64,000 bases of DNA from JAVBLP01 sp052034625 (GTDB lineage Bacteria > Elusimicrobiota > Endomicrobiia > Endomicrobiales > Endomicrobiaceae), in NCBI GenBank assembly GCA_052034625.1, contig JBPOII010000005.1:1-64000 (forward strand). Direction: 5' to 3'. Positions 27,671 to 36,034 of the stretch are shown piece after piece (the stretch's first letter is position 1; each line of letters opens with the position of its first letter). The notes beneath the pieces were generated by a model. That model saw nothing but the letters and a program-made list of their open reading frames with translations, searched no databases and was not told where the DNA came from. Both the position numbers and the translations under genes were made by a program.

Positions 27671-28291
27671 ATGAAAATCAGCTTACACACATTATTTACA
27701 TTATCATTATGTCTGACAGTTGCTCTTTTTTCAAGTTTTGTTCTGCCTGATATCGCAGCAGCAGACAAGGATATTAAAATCTTTTCTTTGCCGGCACCTG
27801 AAAAAACAGGCGGCAAACCTCTAATGGAAGCTTTAAATGAACGAAAAACAAATAGGAATATAAGTTCAAATAAAATAAGCGATCAAGAGCTCAGCAATCT
27901 TTTATGGGCTGTCTGGGGAATCAATAGAAGCGACGGCAAAAGAACTGCACCTACAGCAATGAACAGACAAAGTATTGAAGTTTATGTCGTGCTTGAAAGC
28001 GGAGTATGGCTTTATGATGCAAAAAAGAATGAACTTGTTTTAGCTATAGCAGGCGATGAAAGATCTAAAATTTCAAATACTGCCGTAACACTTTTATATA
28101 CGGCTCCGGCAAATGACAAGTTTTCAGCTATGCATATCGGATCTCTTTATCAGAATGCCGGTTTATATTGTGCTTCCGCAGGACTTGCCAATGTCGTGAA
28201 AGCAAGCGGAATAGATGCACTGAAAGATATTTTAAAATTACCGAAAGGTTATGAAGTTTTCATAATACAATCAATAGGATATCCAAAATAA
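27671..28291 (+). CDS. Exported SagB/ThcOx-type nitroreductase
   Basis: The protein has 206 residues. A signal peptide covers about 1-31 (Lys start, long hydrophobic core, cut near AAA-D). The mature part is the FMN-dependent nitroreductase fold: NERKTNRNISSNKIS binds the flavin phosphate, LLWAVWGINRSDGKRTAPTA continues the site, and GSLYQNAGLYCASAGL forms the later helix. SagB-type members oxidise heterocycles or other substrates, but many exported anaerobe homologues have no known substrate. AAGGAG lies about 8 bases before ATG. It is the sole gene between divergent YhcH and the tRNA, on the opposite strand from its neighbours. Confidence 0.88.
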   Translation: MKISLHTLFTLSLCLTVALFSSFVLPDIAAADKDIKIFSLPAPEKTGGKPLMEALNERKTNRNISSNKISDQELSNLLWAVWGINRSDGKRTAPTAMNRQSIEVYVVLESGVWLYDAKKNELVLAIAGDERSKISNTAVTLLYTAPANDKFSAMHIGSLYQNAGLYCASAGLANVVKASGIDALKDILKLPKGYEVFIIQSIGYPK

Positions 28292-28315
28292 AAAAACGAC
28301 CTGATTTAAGGTCGT
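28291..28315 (-). terminator. Terminator of the initiator tRNA gene
   Basis: ACGACCT (28296-28302) pairs with AGGTCGT (28309-28315). On the minus strand it is followed by a run of seven T and lies 18 bases past the tRNA 3' end. It may also stop plus-strand transcription from the nitroreductase gene, though the U-tract is poor in that direction. Confidence 0.75.
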
Positions 28316-28332
28316 CTGTTATAAGTTCTATA

Positions 28333-28406
28333 TTGCGGGGGCAGGATTTGAACCTGCGGCCTTCAGGTTATGAGCCTGACGAGCTACCGAGCTGCTCCAC
28401 CCCGCG
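28333..28406 (-). tRNA. Initiator tRNA-fMet (CAT)
   Basis: The 74-base cloverleaf has acceptor stem CGCGGGG with a C1-A72 mismatch, the hallmark of bacterial initiators. The D-arm is GAGC..GCTC, the anticodon loop CTCATAA and the T-arm GCAGG-TTCAAAT-CCTGC. CCA is not encoded. The anticodon stem is TCAGG/CCTGA, so the first of the usual three G-C pairs next to the loop (29-41) is A-U. Confidence 0.93.
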
Positions 28407-28475
28407 ATTTATTTTAATAAAAAGGATTATATCAATATTTCTATTTTTTGTCAAACTTATTAGTTCAAGGGTATT

Positions 28476-28660
28476 GCTTACTTAGGCCAGCCTTACTTTT
28501 AGAAAGTAAGCAAATCGCCGCCTCGTTTGCATTCGTTTGAAAATATTTCTCGGTTTGCGAACTGCCCCGGCAGGGTCATCCCCGAAATCCGTAATCGGGG
28601 ATCCATTTTGTCTTTTTCATTGCTGTTTATTCGTAATTCGTCATTAGTAATTCGTATTTG
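28476..28660. repeat. Composite palindromic repeat region, copy C
   Basis: This is the 28407-28732 gap. It holds CTTACTTT-tag-AAAGTAAG (28492-28510) plus CAAATCGCCGC. It also holds ATCCCCGA (28578-28585) pairing with TCGGGGAT (28595-28602), followed by ATCCATTTTGTCTTT and TCGTAATTCGTCATTAGTAA-type words. It is the reverse-oriented relative of 2149-2358 and 2781-2799. No gene is supported in the gap. Confidence 0.65.
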
Positions 28661-28694
28661 TAGTTATAAGTTCGTCATTCATAATTGTTTTAAT

Positions 28695-28723
28695 TTGACC
28701 CATTCCTAAAAATTTGCTAAATT
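28695..28723 (+). promoter_or_regulatory. Possible promoter giving a near-leaderless mRNA
   Basis: TTGACC (28695-28700, five of six) and TAAATT (28718-28723, four of six) are 17 bases apart. The expected start would fall within a few bases of the ATG at 28733, and no Shine-Dalgarno is visible. Confidence 0.4.
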
Positions 28724-28732
28724 TACTGAATT

Positions 28733-29866
28733 ATGAATGAAAAATTTAAAGTTTACACTGATTGTAAACATTTTCCCCTTGACCGCCCATGCATTTACCA
28801 AAAAAACAACAATATGTGCTGTCCTGAATGTAAAGATTATGTAAAAATATCAAAAGGCACAGACATAAAACGCATTCTTATAATAAAGTTGGGGGCGATG
28901 GGTGATGTTTTAAGGACAACTTTCCTGCTTCAAGGGCTTAAAGAGATCTACCCGGAAAGTTTTATTTCATGGATAGTAAGCGGAAAAAATGCCGAAGTCC
29001 TTGAAGGAAATAAATTATTAAATGAGATCATCATAAACAATGAGAAAACTTCTGAATACCTTATCAATAATTACTTTAATATAGTAATAAACCTTGATCT
29101 CGCACCGGAAAGCCTTGCACTTGCAAAACTTTCAAATAAACAAAAAACATTTGGATACTCCGTCGACGAAACAAGAAATATAATTTCATCAAATTCTTTT
29201 GCGCAAGATTGGCTTAAAATGAGTGCTTATGATGAACTAAAAAAAGCAAACACCCAAACTTATCAGTATTGGATGTCAAAAATAACCGAGATACCCAAAG
29301 ACAATTATGAGATTATCGTTCCGTTAAAAGAATCTTCGCTTGCAAAAGCTGAAACTTTTTTAAAAGAAAAGAATATATCTACCGATAAAAAAATAATCGG
29401 CATAAATCCGGGTGCCGGAAAAAGATGGAAACTTAAAAAATGGCGCACAGATGGTTTTATTGAGGTTGCAAAATACTTTTCTTCCAAAGAGCATATTATT
29501 TTACTCTTAGGCGGAAAAGAAGATGAAGAAGATATAAATGCAATATTAAAAGAAAATCTTCAAAATGTTTTTTCTACCGGAACATCGCATCCCGTTGCTG
29601 ATTTTTTCGCAATGATAAATCTTTGTGATATTATACTCTGCGGCGATACAATGGCTTTACATGCCGCCGCCGGACTTAAAAAAAGCATTGTAGCACTTTT
29701 TGGGCCAACATCTCTTCCTGAGATTGAAGTTTACGGCAGAGGAACTAAGATACAATCATCAAAAGACTGCATAAGCTGCTATAGACAGGAATGTGATATA
29801 GAAAATAACTGTATGGATGCAATATCCGCAAAAGAAGTTATAGACGCTATAGAAAAATACATATAA
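28733..29866 (+). CDS. Glycosyltransferase family 9 (heptosyltransferase-like)
   Basis: The protein has 377 residues. An N-terminal Cys-rich extension (about 8-40: C..FPLDRPC, MCCPEC) precedes the GT9 fold, as in several anaerobe homologues. The extension may bind metal. Core motifs are ILIIKLGAMGDVLRTTFLL (about 50-68), INPGAGKRWKLKKW (about 223-236) and a late GDTMALHAAAGL and ALFGPTSLPE. GT9 enzymes usually add ADP-heptose to lipopolysaccharide inner core; the true sugar is not known here. It opens a three-gene plus-strand operon with a DPM-type transferase and a GT39-PAP2 fusion. Confidence 0.88.
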   Translation: MNEKFKVYTDCKHFPLDRPCIYQKNNNMCCPECKDYVKISKGTDIKRILIIKLGAMGDVLRTTFLLQGLKEIYPESFISWIVSGKNAEVLEGNKLLNEIIINNEKTSEYLINNYFNIVINLDLAPESLALAKLSNKQKTFGYSVDETRNIISSNSFAQDWLKMSAYDELKKANTQTYQYWMSKITEIPKDNYEIIVPLKESSLAKAETFLKEKNISTDKKIIGINPGAGKRWKLKKWRTDGFIEVAKYFSSKEHIILLLGGKEDEEDINAILKENLQNVFSTGTSHPVADFFAMINLCDIILCGDTMALHAAAGLKKSIVALFGPTSLPEIEVYGRGTKIQSSKDCISCYRQECDIENNCMDAISAKEVIDAIEKYI

Positions 29867-29875
29867 GAGGCAAAA

Positions 29876-30574
29876 ATGGAAACAGTTGTAATGATACCGA
29901 CTTATAATGAAGCTTCAAATATAAAGCAGGTCATCAATGACATTTTAAACTGCGGCATAGATACAGATGTACTTGTCGTAGACGATATGTCCCCCGACTG
30001 TACATATAAAATAGTTGAAGAAATGTCCAAGACCAATCCCAAAGTACATCTTCTCCTCAGGAAAGAAAATAGAGGCAGAGGATATGCAGGTAAAGACGGC
30101 TTTAAAAAAGCTATTGAAATGGGCGCAAAATATATAGTCGAAATGGATGGTGACGGCTCTCATTCTCCAAAATATATTCCGGGTTTCAGAGAAACTATAA
30201 ACAACTGCGATGTTGTGATAGGTTCAAGATATGTTAAAGGCGGCAAAGATGAAAATAGAACATTGCTTCGCCAGGTAGTCAGTAATCTTTCCAGATGGTA
30301 TCTTGCATTTATTCTATGCGTAAAAGTTAAAGATGCGACTTCTGGATTCAGGATGTTTAAAAGAGAAGTTCTCAAAACTTTTGTTGATAAGCTGAAAGCC
30401 AGTGACCCTTTTATCGTTTCGGAAGTACTTTATCATGTCAGAAAAAATAAATTCACAATTAAAGAATACCCTATAGAGTTTCTATCCAGAATATCAGGCG
30501 AATCAAAACTGCATCCTTGGACTCTTATAAAATATCTTTTCAAAGTTTTAAAATTAAGAATTACGGGTAAATAA
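29876..30574 (+). CDS. Polyprenol-phosphate mannose synthase-like GT2
   Basis: The 232-residue length is typical of the soluble DPM1-type enzymes. Motifs are MIPTYNEASNI (6-16), VVDDMSPDCT (about 34-43), EMDGDGSHSPKYIP with the DxD-like metal site (about 89-102), and GSRYVKGG. It is expected to transfer a sugar from a nucleotide donor to a polyprenol phosphate at the inner membrane. The next gene product, a GT39-type enzyme, uses exactly such lipid-linked sugars. AGAGGC precedes the ATG, and the upstream gap is 9 bases. Confidence 0.93.
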   Translation: METVVMIPTYNEASNIKQVINDILNCGIDTDVLVVDDMSPDCTYKIVEEMSKTNPKVHLLLRKENRGRGYAGKDGFKKAIEMGAKYIVEMDGDGSHSPKYIPGFRETINNCDVVIGSRYVKGGKDENRTLLRQVVSNLSRWYLAFILCVKVKDATSGFRMFKREVLKTFVDKLKASDPFIVSEVLYHVRKNKFTIKEYPIEFLSRISGESKLHPWTLIKYLFKVLKLRITGK

Positions 30575-30577
30575 TCA

Positions 30578-32704
30578 ATGAATTATAAACTCTGGTTTTG
30601 GGCAGTTAATATTTTCACCGCATTTTTAAGACTTTTATTTATAGGCAGAGTTGGACTTACCGTTGACGAAGCTCATTATTGGGTATATACAAAATTTCTC
30701 TCTCTTTCATATTTTGATCATCCTCCTCTTATCGCATATATAATAAAATTATCTACATTGATATTTGGCAATACAGAATTTGCCGTGCGTTTTCCTGCAG
30801 TACTTATCTTCTTCTTTACCTGTTGGATATTTTATATATGTGTTGAAAAACTTTATAATGCAAGAACTGCTTTTACAGGCGTAGTATTATTGAATGTTCT
30901 GCCTGTATTTTCTTTTTTAGGTTCTGTTATATCTATTCCTGATTCCCCATTGGCACTTTGCTGGATGCTTGCTTTTCTCATTTTTATAAAGATCTTAGAA
31001 ACAAACAATAAAAATTATTGGTATTTACTTGGTATGATCACCGGTTTTGCAATGATTGCAAAATACAATGCCGTTATGATCCCTGCATCAATTGCATTAT
31101 TCTTAATATTTTCCCCTAAACACAGATTCTGGTTTACTAAAAAAGAGCCGTATTTAGCACTAATTATAACTTTTATAATCTTTACTCCGATAATTTTATG
31201 GAACATAGAAAATAATTGGGCATCGTTTGGTTTTCAACTAAGACATGGATTTGGAAGTTCGGCACCTAAATTCTCATTTACATTATTTGGACAATCAATT
31301 GGTGCACAGGCAGGCTATGTATCACCGCCGATATTTATAATTTTTATTGCGGCGGCTTATTTGTGTGTAAAAGAAGCATATACGAAAAAAGACCGTACGG
31401 CATTGCTTATATCATGCTTTTCTCTTCCTATTCTCATATTTTTTAATCTTATTGCCACATTCAATGAAATACTTCCGCATTGGCCTGCTATGGGCTACCT
31501 CATACTTTCCATATATGTGGCACATATAACTTTAAAATATTGGGAAGTAAAATGGTTTAGAATATATACAATAATTGCCTGGGCATTAACTATCTTTTTG
31601 GTATTATTTGCAACTTTCCACATAATGTATAAAATAGTGCCTATTGAAAAATTCCTTCCTAAAGAACAGGTTGAAAAGGTCAGATACGGAATTCCTGAAC
31701 CTGAAAGGATAGATATTACAAATGATGTTTTTGGTTGGAAAGAGATAGGCGATGAAATAAGACGCATAATGGACACATATCCGCCCAAATCAAAACCTTT
31801 TATATTCACACATAAAGGATATCTTGCAAGCCAGTTGGCTTTTGCTGTACCCGAATACAGAGTATTTTGTTTCAGCGACAGAATAGATGCTTATGATCTG
31901 TGGCAAAGAGATCTAAGACCTCTCAGAAATAAAAATGCCATTTTTATATGCAATGATTATTTTTTCTATGATCCGCAGAAGAAATACGGCGAAGCATTTT
32001 CTTCCTATAATGAAATAAAGATTTTTCCTGTATACAGAAACGGAATTAAAATAAGGAATTTCTTTTTTACTGAATGCACAAGATTTAAACCGATAAATCT
32101 TCCTGAAAGGTATACATCAAACTTACTTGGACCAAAAAAAGATGTAGGCAAAGAACTTATAAAATTTGATCATGCCGTATTCAAATTTATTAACAGCACT
32201 ATGCATAATACTGTTCTTGATTTTTATATGTCGGTAGTATCTTTTTGCGATTCTAAAAGTTTTAATCTGGGCTTAATAACAATGCTGATAGTCGCCATAG
32301 CAATTATGTGGAATAATACAAGAGACAGATTCTGGACAAATATAGCACTTCTGATCAGTATACTTGCCATATCCGGTCTTGTATCTTACTTTCTTAAAAA
32401 CTACTTTGAGCGCTACCGTCCTTTACGGGTTTTCGGAGATGAAAATGTAAATTTCTTTTATGAACAGCTCCACAAAAAATCATTCCCTTCAGGACATACT
32501 CTATCAGCATTTTCAATATGCGTATTTATGCTGATGACAGTAAGAAAATATTGGTATTGGTATATTATCCTTGCTTTTGGAATGGGTTTCGAAAGAATAT
32601 ATGTCGGAAGCCATTTTCCGTCAGATGTGCTTGCCGGAGCATTTATAGGCTCTCTTATTGCTTATATTATGGTAAAGCTGTTTAAAAAATATTCTAAAAT
32701 TTAA
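30578..32704 (+). CDS. GT39 lipid-linked-sugar transferase fused to PAP2 phosphatase
   Basis: The protein has 708 residues. The N-terminal half is an ArnT/PMT-type transferase with many membrane helices and the early acidic DEAHYW motif (about 29-34), then YFDHPPL in the first loop. About residues 520-708 is a PAP2 domain with all three signature blocks: KNYFERYRPLR, SFPSGHT, and RIYVGSHFPSDVLAG. The inferred job is to move a sugar from polyprenol phosphate onto a periplasmic acceptor and dephosphorylate a lipid carrier in the same polypeptide. The spacing of 3 bases to the DPM-like gene supports a shared pathway. Its 3' end overlaps the convergent flavin reductase by 11 bases. Confidence 0.9.
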   Translation: MNYKLWFWAVNIFTAFLRLLFIGRVGLTVDEAHYWVYTKFLSLSYFDHPPLIAYIIKLSTLIFGNTEFAVRFPAVLIFFFTCWIFYICVEKLYNARTAFTGVVLLNVLPVFSFLGSVISIPDSPLALCWMLAFLIFIKILETNNKNYWYLLGMITGFAMIAKYNAVMIPASIALFLIFSPKHRFWFTKKEPYLALIITFIIFTPIILWNIENNWASFGFQLRHGFGSSAPKFSFTLFGQSIGAQAGYVSPPIFIIFIAAAYLCVKEAYTKKDRTALLISCFSLPILIFFNLIATFNEILPHWPAMGYLILSIYVAHITLKYWEVKWFRIYTIIAWALTIFLVLFATFHIMYKIVPIEKFLPKEQVEKVRYGIPEPERIDITNDVFGWKEIGDEIRRIMDTYPPKSKPFIFTHKGYLASQLAFAVPEYRVFCFSDRIDAYDLWQRDLRPLRNKNAIFICNDYFFYDPQKKYGEAFSSYNEIKIFPVYRNGIKIRNFFFTECTRFKPINLPERYTSNLLGPKKDVGKELIKFDHAVFKFINSTMHNTVLDFYMSVVSFCDSKSFNLGLITMLIVAIAIMWNNTRDRFWTNIALLISILAISGLVSYFLKNYFERYRPLRVFGDENVNFFYEQLHKKSFPSGHTLSAFSICVFMLMTVRKYWYWYIILAFGMGFERIYVGSHFPSDVLAGAFIGSLIAYIMVKLFKKYSKI

Positions 32705-33233
32705 ATCTTTTTCCCAAAGAAGCGCCGTACATATTGCCTACACTGTGTATAGTTCTGAATTTATCGGTTATCCAGCTTCCGTCAAAAAAATCTTCTTTTA
32801 CTTTCGCATACAAGACATCAGCGACTATCATATCAACTCCCGAATATTCATGATCGTCTTTTAACCTGCACTCAAGATATCCTGCACAATTCTTAGCCAT
32901 AATGGAATTTATTTTTTGACACTTTTCATAATATATACCGAAAGAATCAAACTTATCCCCTTTTCTTCCTGATATGCTTCCGCACTTTAAAACAATATCC
33001 AGCATATCCATATCAGGGATATTTATGCAAAAATCTTTATTCTTAAGTATTAAATCAGTAATAAAATGATTGCTGTCCAGCGCTATAGCAATAATAGGCG
33101 GTTCATCATTTACAGGCATATTCCATGCAACAGGCGTTATACCTTTAACCTTTTCATTGCCGGCAGAAATAAGCACACAACTGCCTGTATTTATAAGCCT
33201 TACGGCTTCCGTTAACATAATTTCTTTATACAT
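32694..33233 (-). CDS. Flavin reductase-like FMN-binding protein
   Basis: The protein has 179 residues with a split-barrel flavin reductase fold. Visible features are NTGSCVLISAGNEKVKG, then ITPVAWNMPVNDEPP and the mid-protein DFCINIPDMD. These fit the flavin-reductase-like superfamily, which binds FMN and reduces it or uses it in electron transfer. The substrate is unknown. AAGGAG lies just before ATG. It is the last gene of the minus-strand run that contains uvrB, and it ends tail-to-tail with the GT39-PAP2 gene. Confidence 0.85.
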   Translation of the reverse strand: MYKEIMLTEAVRLINTGSCVLISAGNEKVKGITPVAWNMPVNDEPPIIAIALDSNHFITDLILKNKDFCINIPDMDMLDIVLKCGSISGRKGDKFDSFGIYYEKCQKINSIMAKNCAGYLECRLKDDHEYSGVDMIVADVLYAKVKEDFFDGSWITDKFRTIHSVGNMYGASLGKRFKF

Positions 33234-33243
33234 ACACTTCTCC

Positions 33244-35304
33244 TTATAAAGATTTTTTTCTTTTTGATCTGACTGATTTTGGATTTTTTATATTAATGCT
33301 TTTACCTGATCTCATCGCTTTAAGTTCCAGCATTTTATCTCTCATAATAGCTGCCGTTTCAAAATCAAGATTATCTGCGGCATCTTTCATTTTTCCTTCA
33401 ATTTCTTTGATTATCCCGTCAATATTTTTTGGCGTTATCTTATAATCAAGCTGCTGTTCAGCCATAAGCCGTGTTGTAGATTCTTGTCTTGAAATGTTCT
33501 GGAATTCATCAAGTTCGTGTACGGCTTTGATAATGGATTTTGGAGTTATATTATTTTTTTTATTATATTCAAGCTGTTTATTACGTCTGCGGCTCATCTC
33601 TTTTAAGGCTCTTTGCATAGAGCCCGTCATAGTATCGGCGTAAAATATGACTCTTCCGTCAACATTTCTCGCTGCCCTTCCGCATATCTGTATCAGAGTG
33701 GTCTCAGAGCGTAAAAAACCTTCTTTATCAGCATCTAAAATAGCCACAAGCGACACTTCGGGAAGATCCAGACCTTCTCTTAACAGATTTATTCCGACAA
33801 GAACATCAAATTTACCAAGCCTGAGATTTTTTAATATCTCAATTCTTTCAAGAGTTTCTATTTCTGAATGAAGATAGGCTACTTTAAAACCTTTTTCTTT
33901 AAGATAAGCTGCAAGGTCTTCCGACATCTTTTTTGTAAGAGTAGTAACAAGTGTACGCTGTTTTTTTGCAGCATTTTTTTCAATTTCGTTCATTAAGTCC
34001 TGTATCTGCCCTTCAATAGGCCTTATAATAACTTCCGGATCCACAAGACCGGTAGGGCGTATGATAAGGTCTACAATATTTTCTTTACTGCGGGCAAGTT
34101 CATAAGGTCCAGGTGTAGCAGATACCATCATAAACTTTCTTATAAGTTTCTCATATTCCTGGAATTTCAAAGGTCTATTATCCAATGCAGAAGGAAGCCT
34201 GAAACCGAAATCTACAAGAGTCTGTTTTCTGCTTCTGTCGCCTTCATACATACCTCTCACCTGAGGCAGAGAAATATGCGATTCATCAGCTATCATCAGA
34301 TAATCGTCATTATCCTCAAGAAAATAATCTATAAGTGTTGTAGGTCTTGTTCCTGGAGGATTTCCTGATAAATGTCTTGAATAGTTCTCTACTCCGGCAC
34401 AAGTCCCGGTTTCTCTCAGCATTTCCATATCATATTTCGTTCTTTGTAACAGCCTTTGTGCTTCCAAAAGTTTGTTTTGAGATTTTAAAACATCAAGGCG
34501 TTCATCTAGTTCAGCTTGTATAGTAATGAGAGCATTTTCGATTTTTTCACGGCTTGTAACAAAAAGTTTGGCAGGATATATATATGATTTTTGTTTTTTT
34601 AATATAACTTCACCTGTAAGAGGTTTGAACTCCTTTATACTTTCAACTGTATTGCCGTAAAACTCTACTCTTAATGCCGTTTCAAGATATGCCGGGAATA
34701 TTTCTACCGTGTCGCCTTTAACCCTGAACATACCCCTTATGAACTCTATATCGCTTCTTTGATAATGGCTTTCTACAAGCTCTGTTAAAAGTTGCTGTCT
34801 GGATTTTTCGCTGCCGGCAATGATTTCTATAGACCTGTTTTGATAATCTTTCGGCGAACCGAGATTGTAAATGCATGAAACGGAAGCAACCACTACAACA
34901 TCTTTTCTTTCAAGTAAAGATGTTGTAGCTTTAAGTCTTAGCCTGTCTATATGATCATTTATTGAAGCGTCTTTTTCAATATATGTATCGCTTGAAGGTA
35001 TATATGCTTCAGGCTGGTAATAATCATAATAAGAGATAAAATACTCAACAGCATTGTGTGGAAAAAATGATTTAAATTCGGCATAAGTCTGTGCAGCTAA
35101 TATTTTATTTGGAGACAAAATTATAGTCGGTTTTTGCAGTCTTTCGATGACATTTGCCATAACAAATGTTTTGCCTGATCCGGTAACTCCAAGCAGAATC
35201 TGTGAATTCTTCCCGTTCTTATAATTTTTGCAAAGCTGCTCTATTGCCTCCGGCTGATCGCCTGACGGTTTAAATTTTGATACTAATTTAAACTTGTTTT
35301 CCAT
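33244..35304 (-). CDS. uvrB: Excinuclease ABC subunit B
   Basis: The 686-residue length is normal for UvrB, the damage-verifying helicase of nucleotide excision repair. Walker A is GVTGSGKT (about 39-46). The beta-hairpin region YYDYYQPEAYIP follows, then ADESH (DEAD-like box), TRPTTLIDYF and the helicase motif QICGRAARN. The C-terminal UVR domain (about residues 630-665) shows the LDFETAAIMRDKM core that binds UvrC. The gap to surE is one base; the Shine-Dalgarno is weak, so coupling to surE translation is likely. uvrA and uvrC are not in the window. Confidence 0.97.
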   Translation of the reverse strand: MENKFKLVSKFKPSGDQPEAIEQLCKNYKNGKNSQILLGVTGSGKTFVMANVIERLQKPTIILSPNKILAAQTYAEFKSFFPHNAVEYFISYYDYYQPEAYIPSSDTYIEKDASINDHIDRLRLKATTSLLERKDVVVVASVSCIYNLGSPKDYQNRSIEIIAGSEKSRQQLLTELVESHYQRSDIEFIRGMFRVKGDTVEIFPAYLETALRVEFYGNTVESIKEFKPLTGEVILKKQKSYIYPAKLFVTSREKIENALITIQAELDERLDVLKSQNKLLEAQRLLQRTKYDMEMLRETGTCAGVENYSRHLSGNPPGTRPTTLIDYFLEDNDDYLMIADESHISLPQVRGMYEGDRSRKQTLVDFGFRLPSALDNRPLKFQEYEKLIRKFMMVSATPGPYELARSKENIVDLIIRPTGLVDPEVIIRPIEGQIQDLMNEIEKNAAKKQRTLVTTLTKKMSEDLAAYLKEKGFKVAYLHSEIETLERIEILKNLRLGKFDVLVGINLLREGLDLPEVSLVAILDADKEGFLRSETTLIQICGRAARNVDGRVIFYADTMTGSMQRALKEMSRRRNKQLEYNKKNNITPKSIIKAVHELDEFQNISRQESTTRLMAEQQLDYKITPKNIDGIIKEIEGKMKDAADNLDFETAAIMRDKMLELKAMRSGKSINIKNPKSVRSKRKKSL

Positions 35305-35305
35305 T

Positions 35306-36034
35306 TTATAGTTTTAACTTTTTTACCTGTTCAAAATTTGTCTGATCAAGTTGAATAGGTGTTATTGATATATAGCCGCGTTCAACCATATATATATCGG
35401 AACCTATATTTTTTCCGCCTGAAACATATCTTCCAGAAAGTTTATAGTAGAAGTTCCCTTTTTTATCGATGACAGTTTCAATATTTTCATCATATTGTCT
35501 TAATCCGAGAGGTACAATTTTAACACCTTTATACTGTCTGGGAATATTAATATTAAGGCATACGCTTTTATAATATTTTTTTCTTTTAAGGATTTTTTCC
35601 GCTATTTTTCTTGTGGCAATAGCGGCTCCTTCATAATCCTGTGCATACATTTCTGCGGCAGAAACTGCCAATGAAGGTATGCCTTTTAAAGCCCCCTCTC
35701 TTGCCGCAGCAACAGTTCCTGAATATATAACGTCCTGTCCTAAATTAGGACAGGTGTTTATACCAGAAACAACAAGATCTATTTTGCCCTTCAAAAAAGA
35801 ATAAAGCCCGTACTTTACGCAATCTGCCGGAGTTCCGCCTTTAATCGCATAAAAATCCTTTTCGATCTTTTCCGCTTTTTTAAATTTAGCAAGAGTTATG
35901 CCGTGTCCAGTGCCTGACATTTGGCCTTTTGGAACTATTACATATATCTTTCCTAACTTTGAAAGTTCTTTTATTAAAGGGCGCAGTCCCGGTCCTTTAA
36001 CTCCGTCATCATTTGATATTAAAATCTTATGCAT
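35306..36034 (-). CDS. surE: 5'/3'-nucleotidase SurE
   Basis: The product has 242 residues. ATG at 36034 follows AGGA and gives the usual short N-terminus; a GTG two codons upstream is less likely. The metal site ISNDDGVKGPGL is at about 5-16 and VSGINTCPNLGQDVIYSGTV carries the conserved Asn and Ser. SurE removes phosphate from nucleoside monophosphates and acts in survival under stress. The start overlaps the murG stop (ATGCATAA), so it is translated with the cell-wall cluster. Confidence 0.95.
   Translation of the reverse strand: MHKILISNDDGVKGPGLRPLIKELSKLGKIYVIVPKGQMSGTGHGITLAKFKKAEKIEKDFYAIKGGTPADCVKYGLYSFLKGKIDLVVSGINTCPNLGQDVIYSGTVAAAREGALKGIPSLAVSAAEMYAQDYEGAAIATRKIAEKILKRKKYYKSVCLNINIPRQYKGVKIVPLGLRQYDENIETVIDKKGNFYYKLSGRYVSGGKNIGSDIYMVERGYISITPIQLDQTNFEQVKKLKL

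Noticed and set aside
28527..28709. 60-codon plus-strand frame
   Set aside because: Its IPEIRNRGS translation is simply the repeat core read in frame; the same words appear in copy B.
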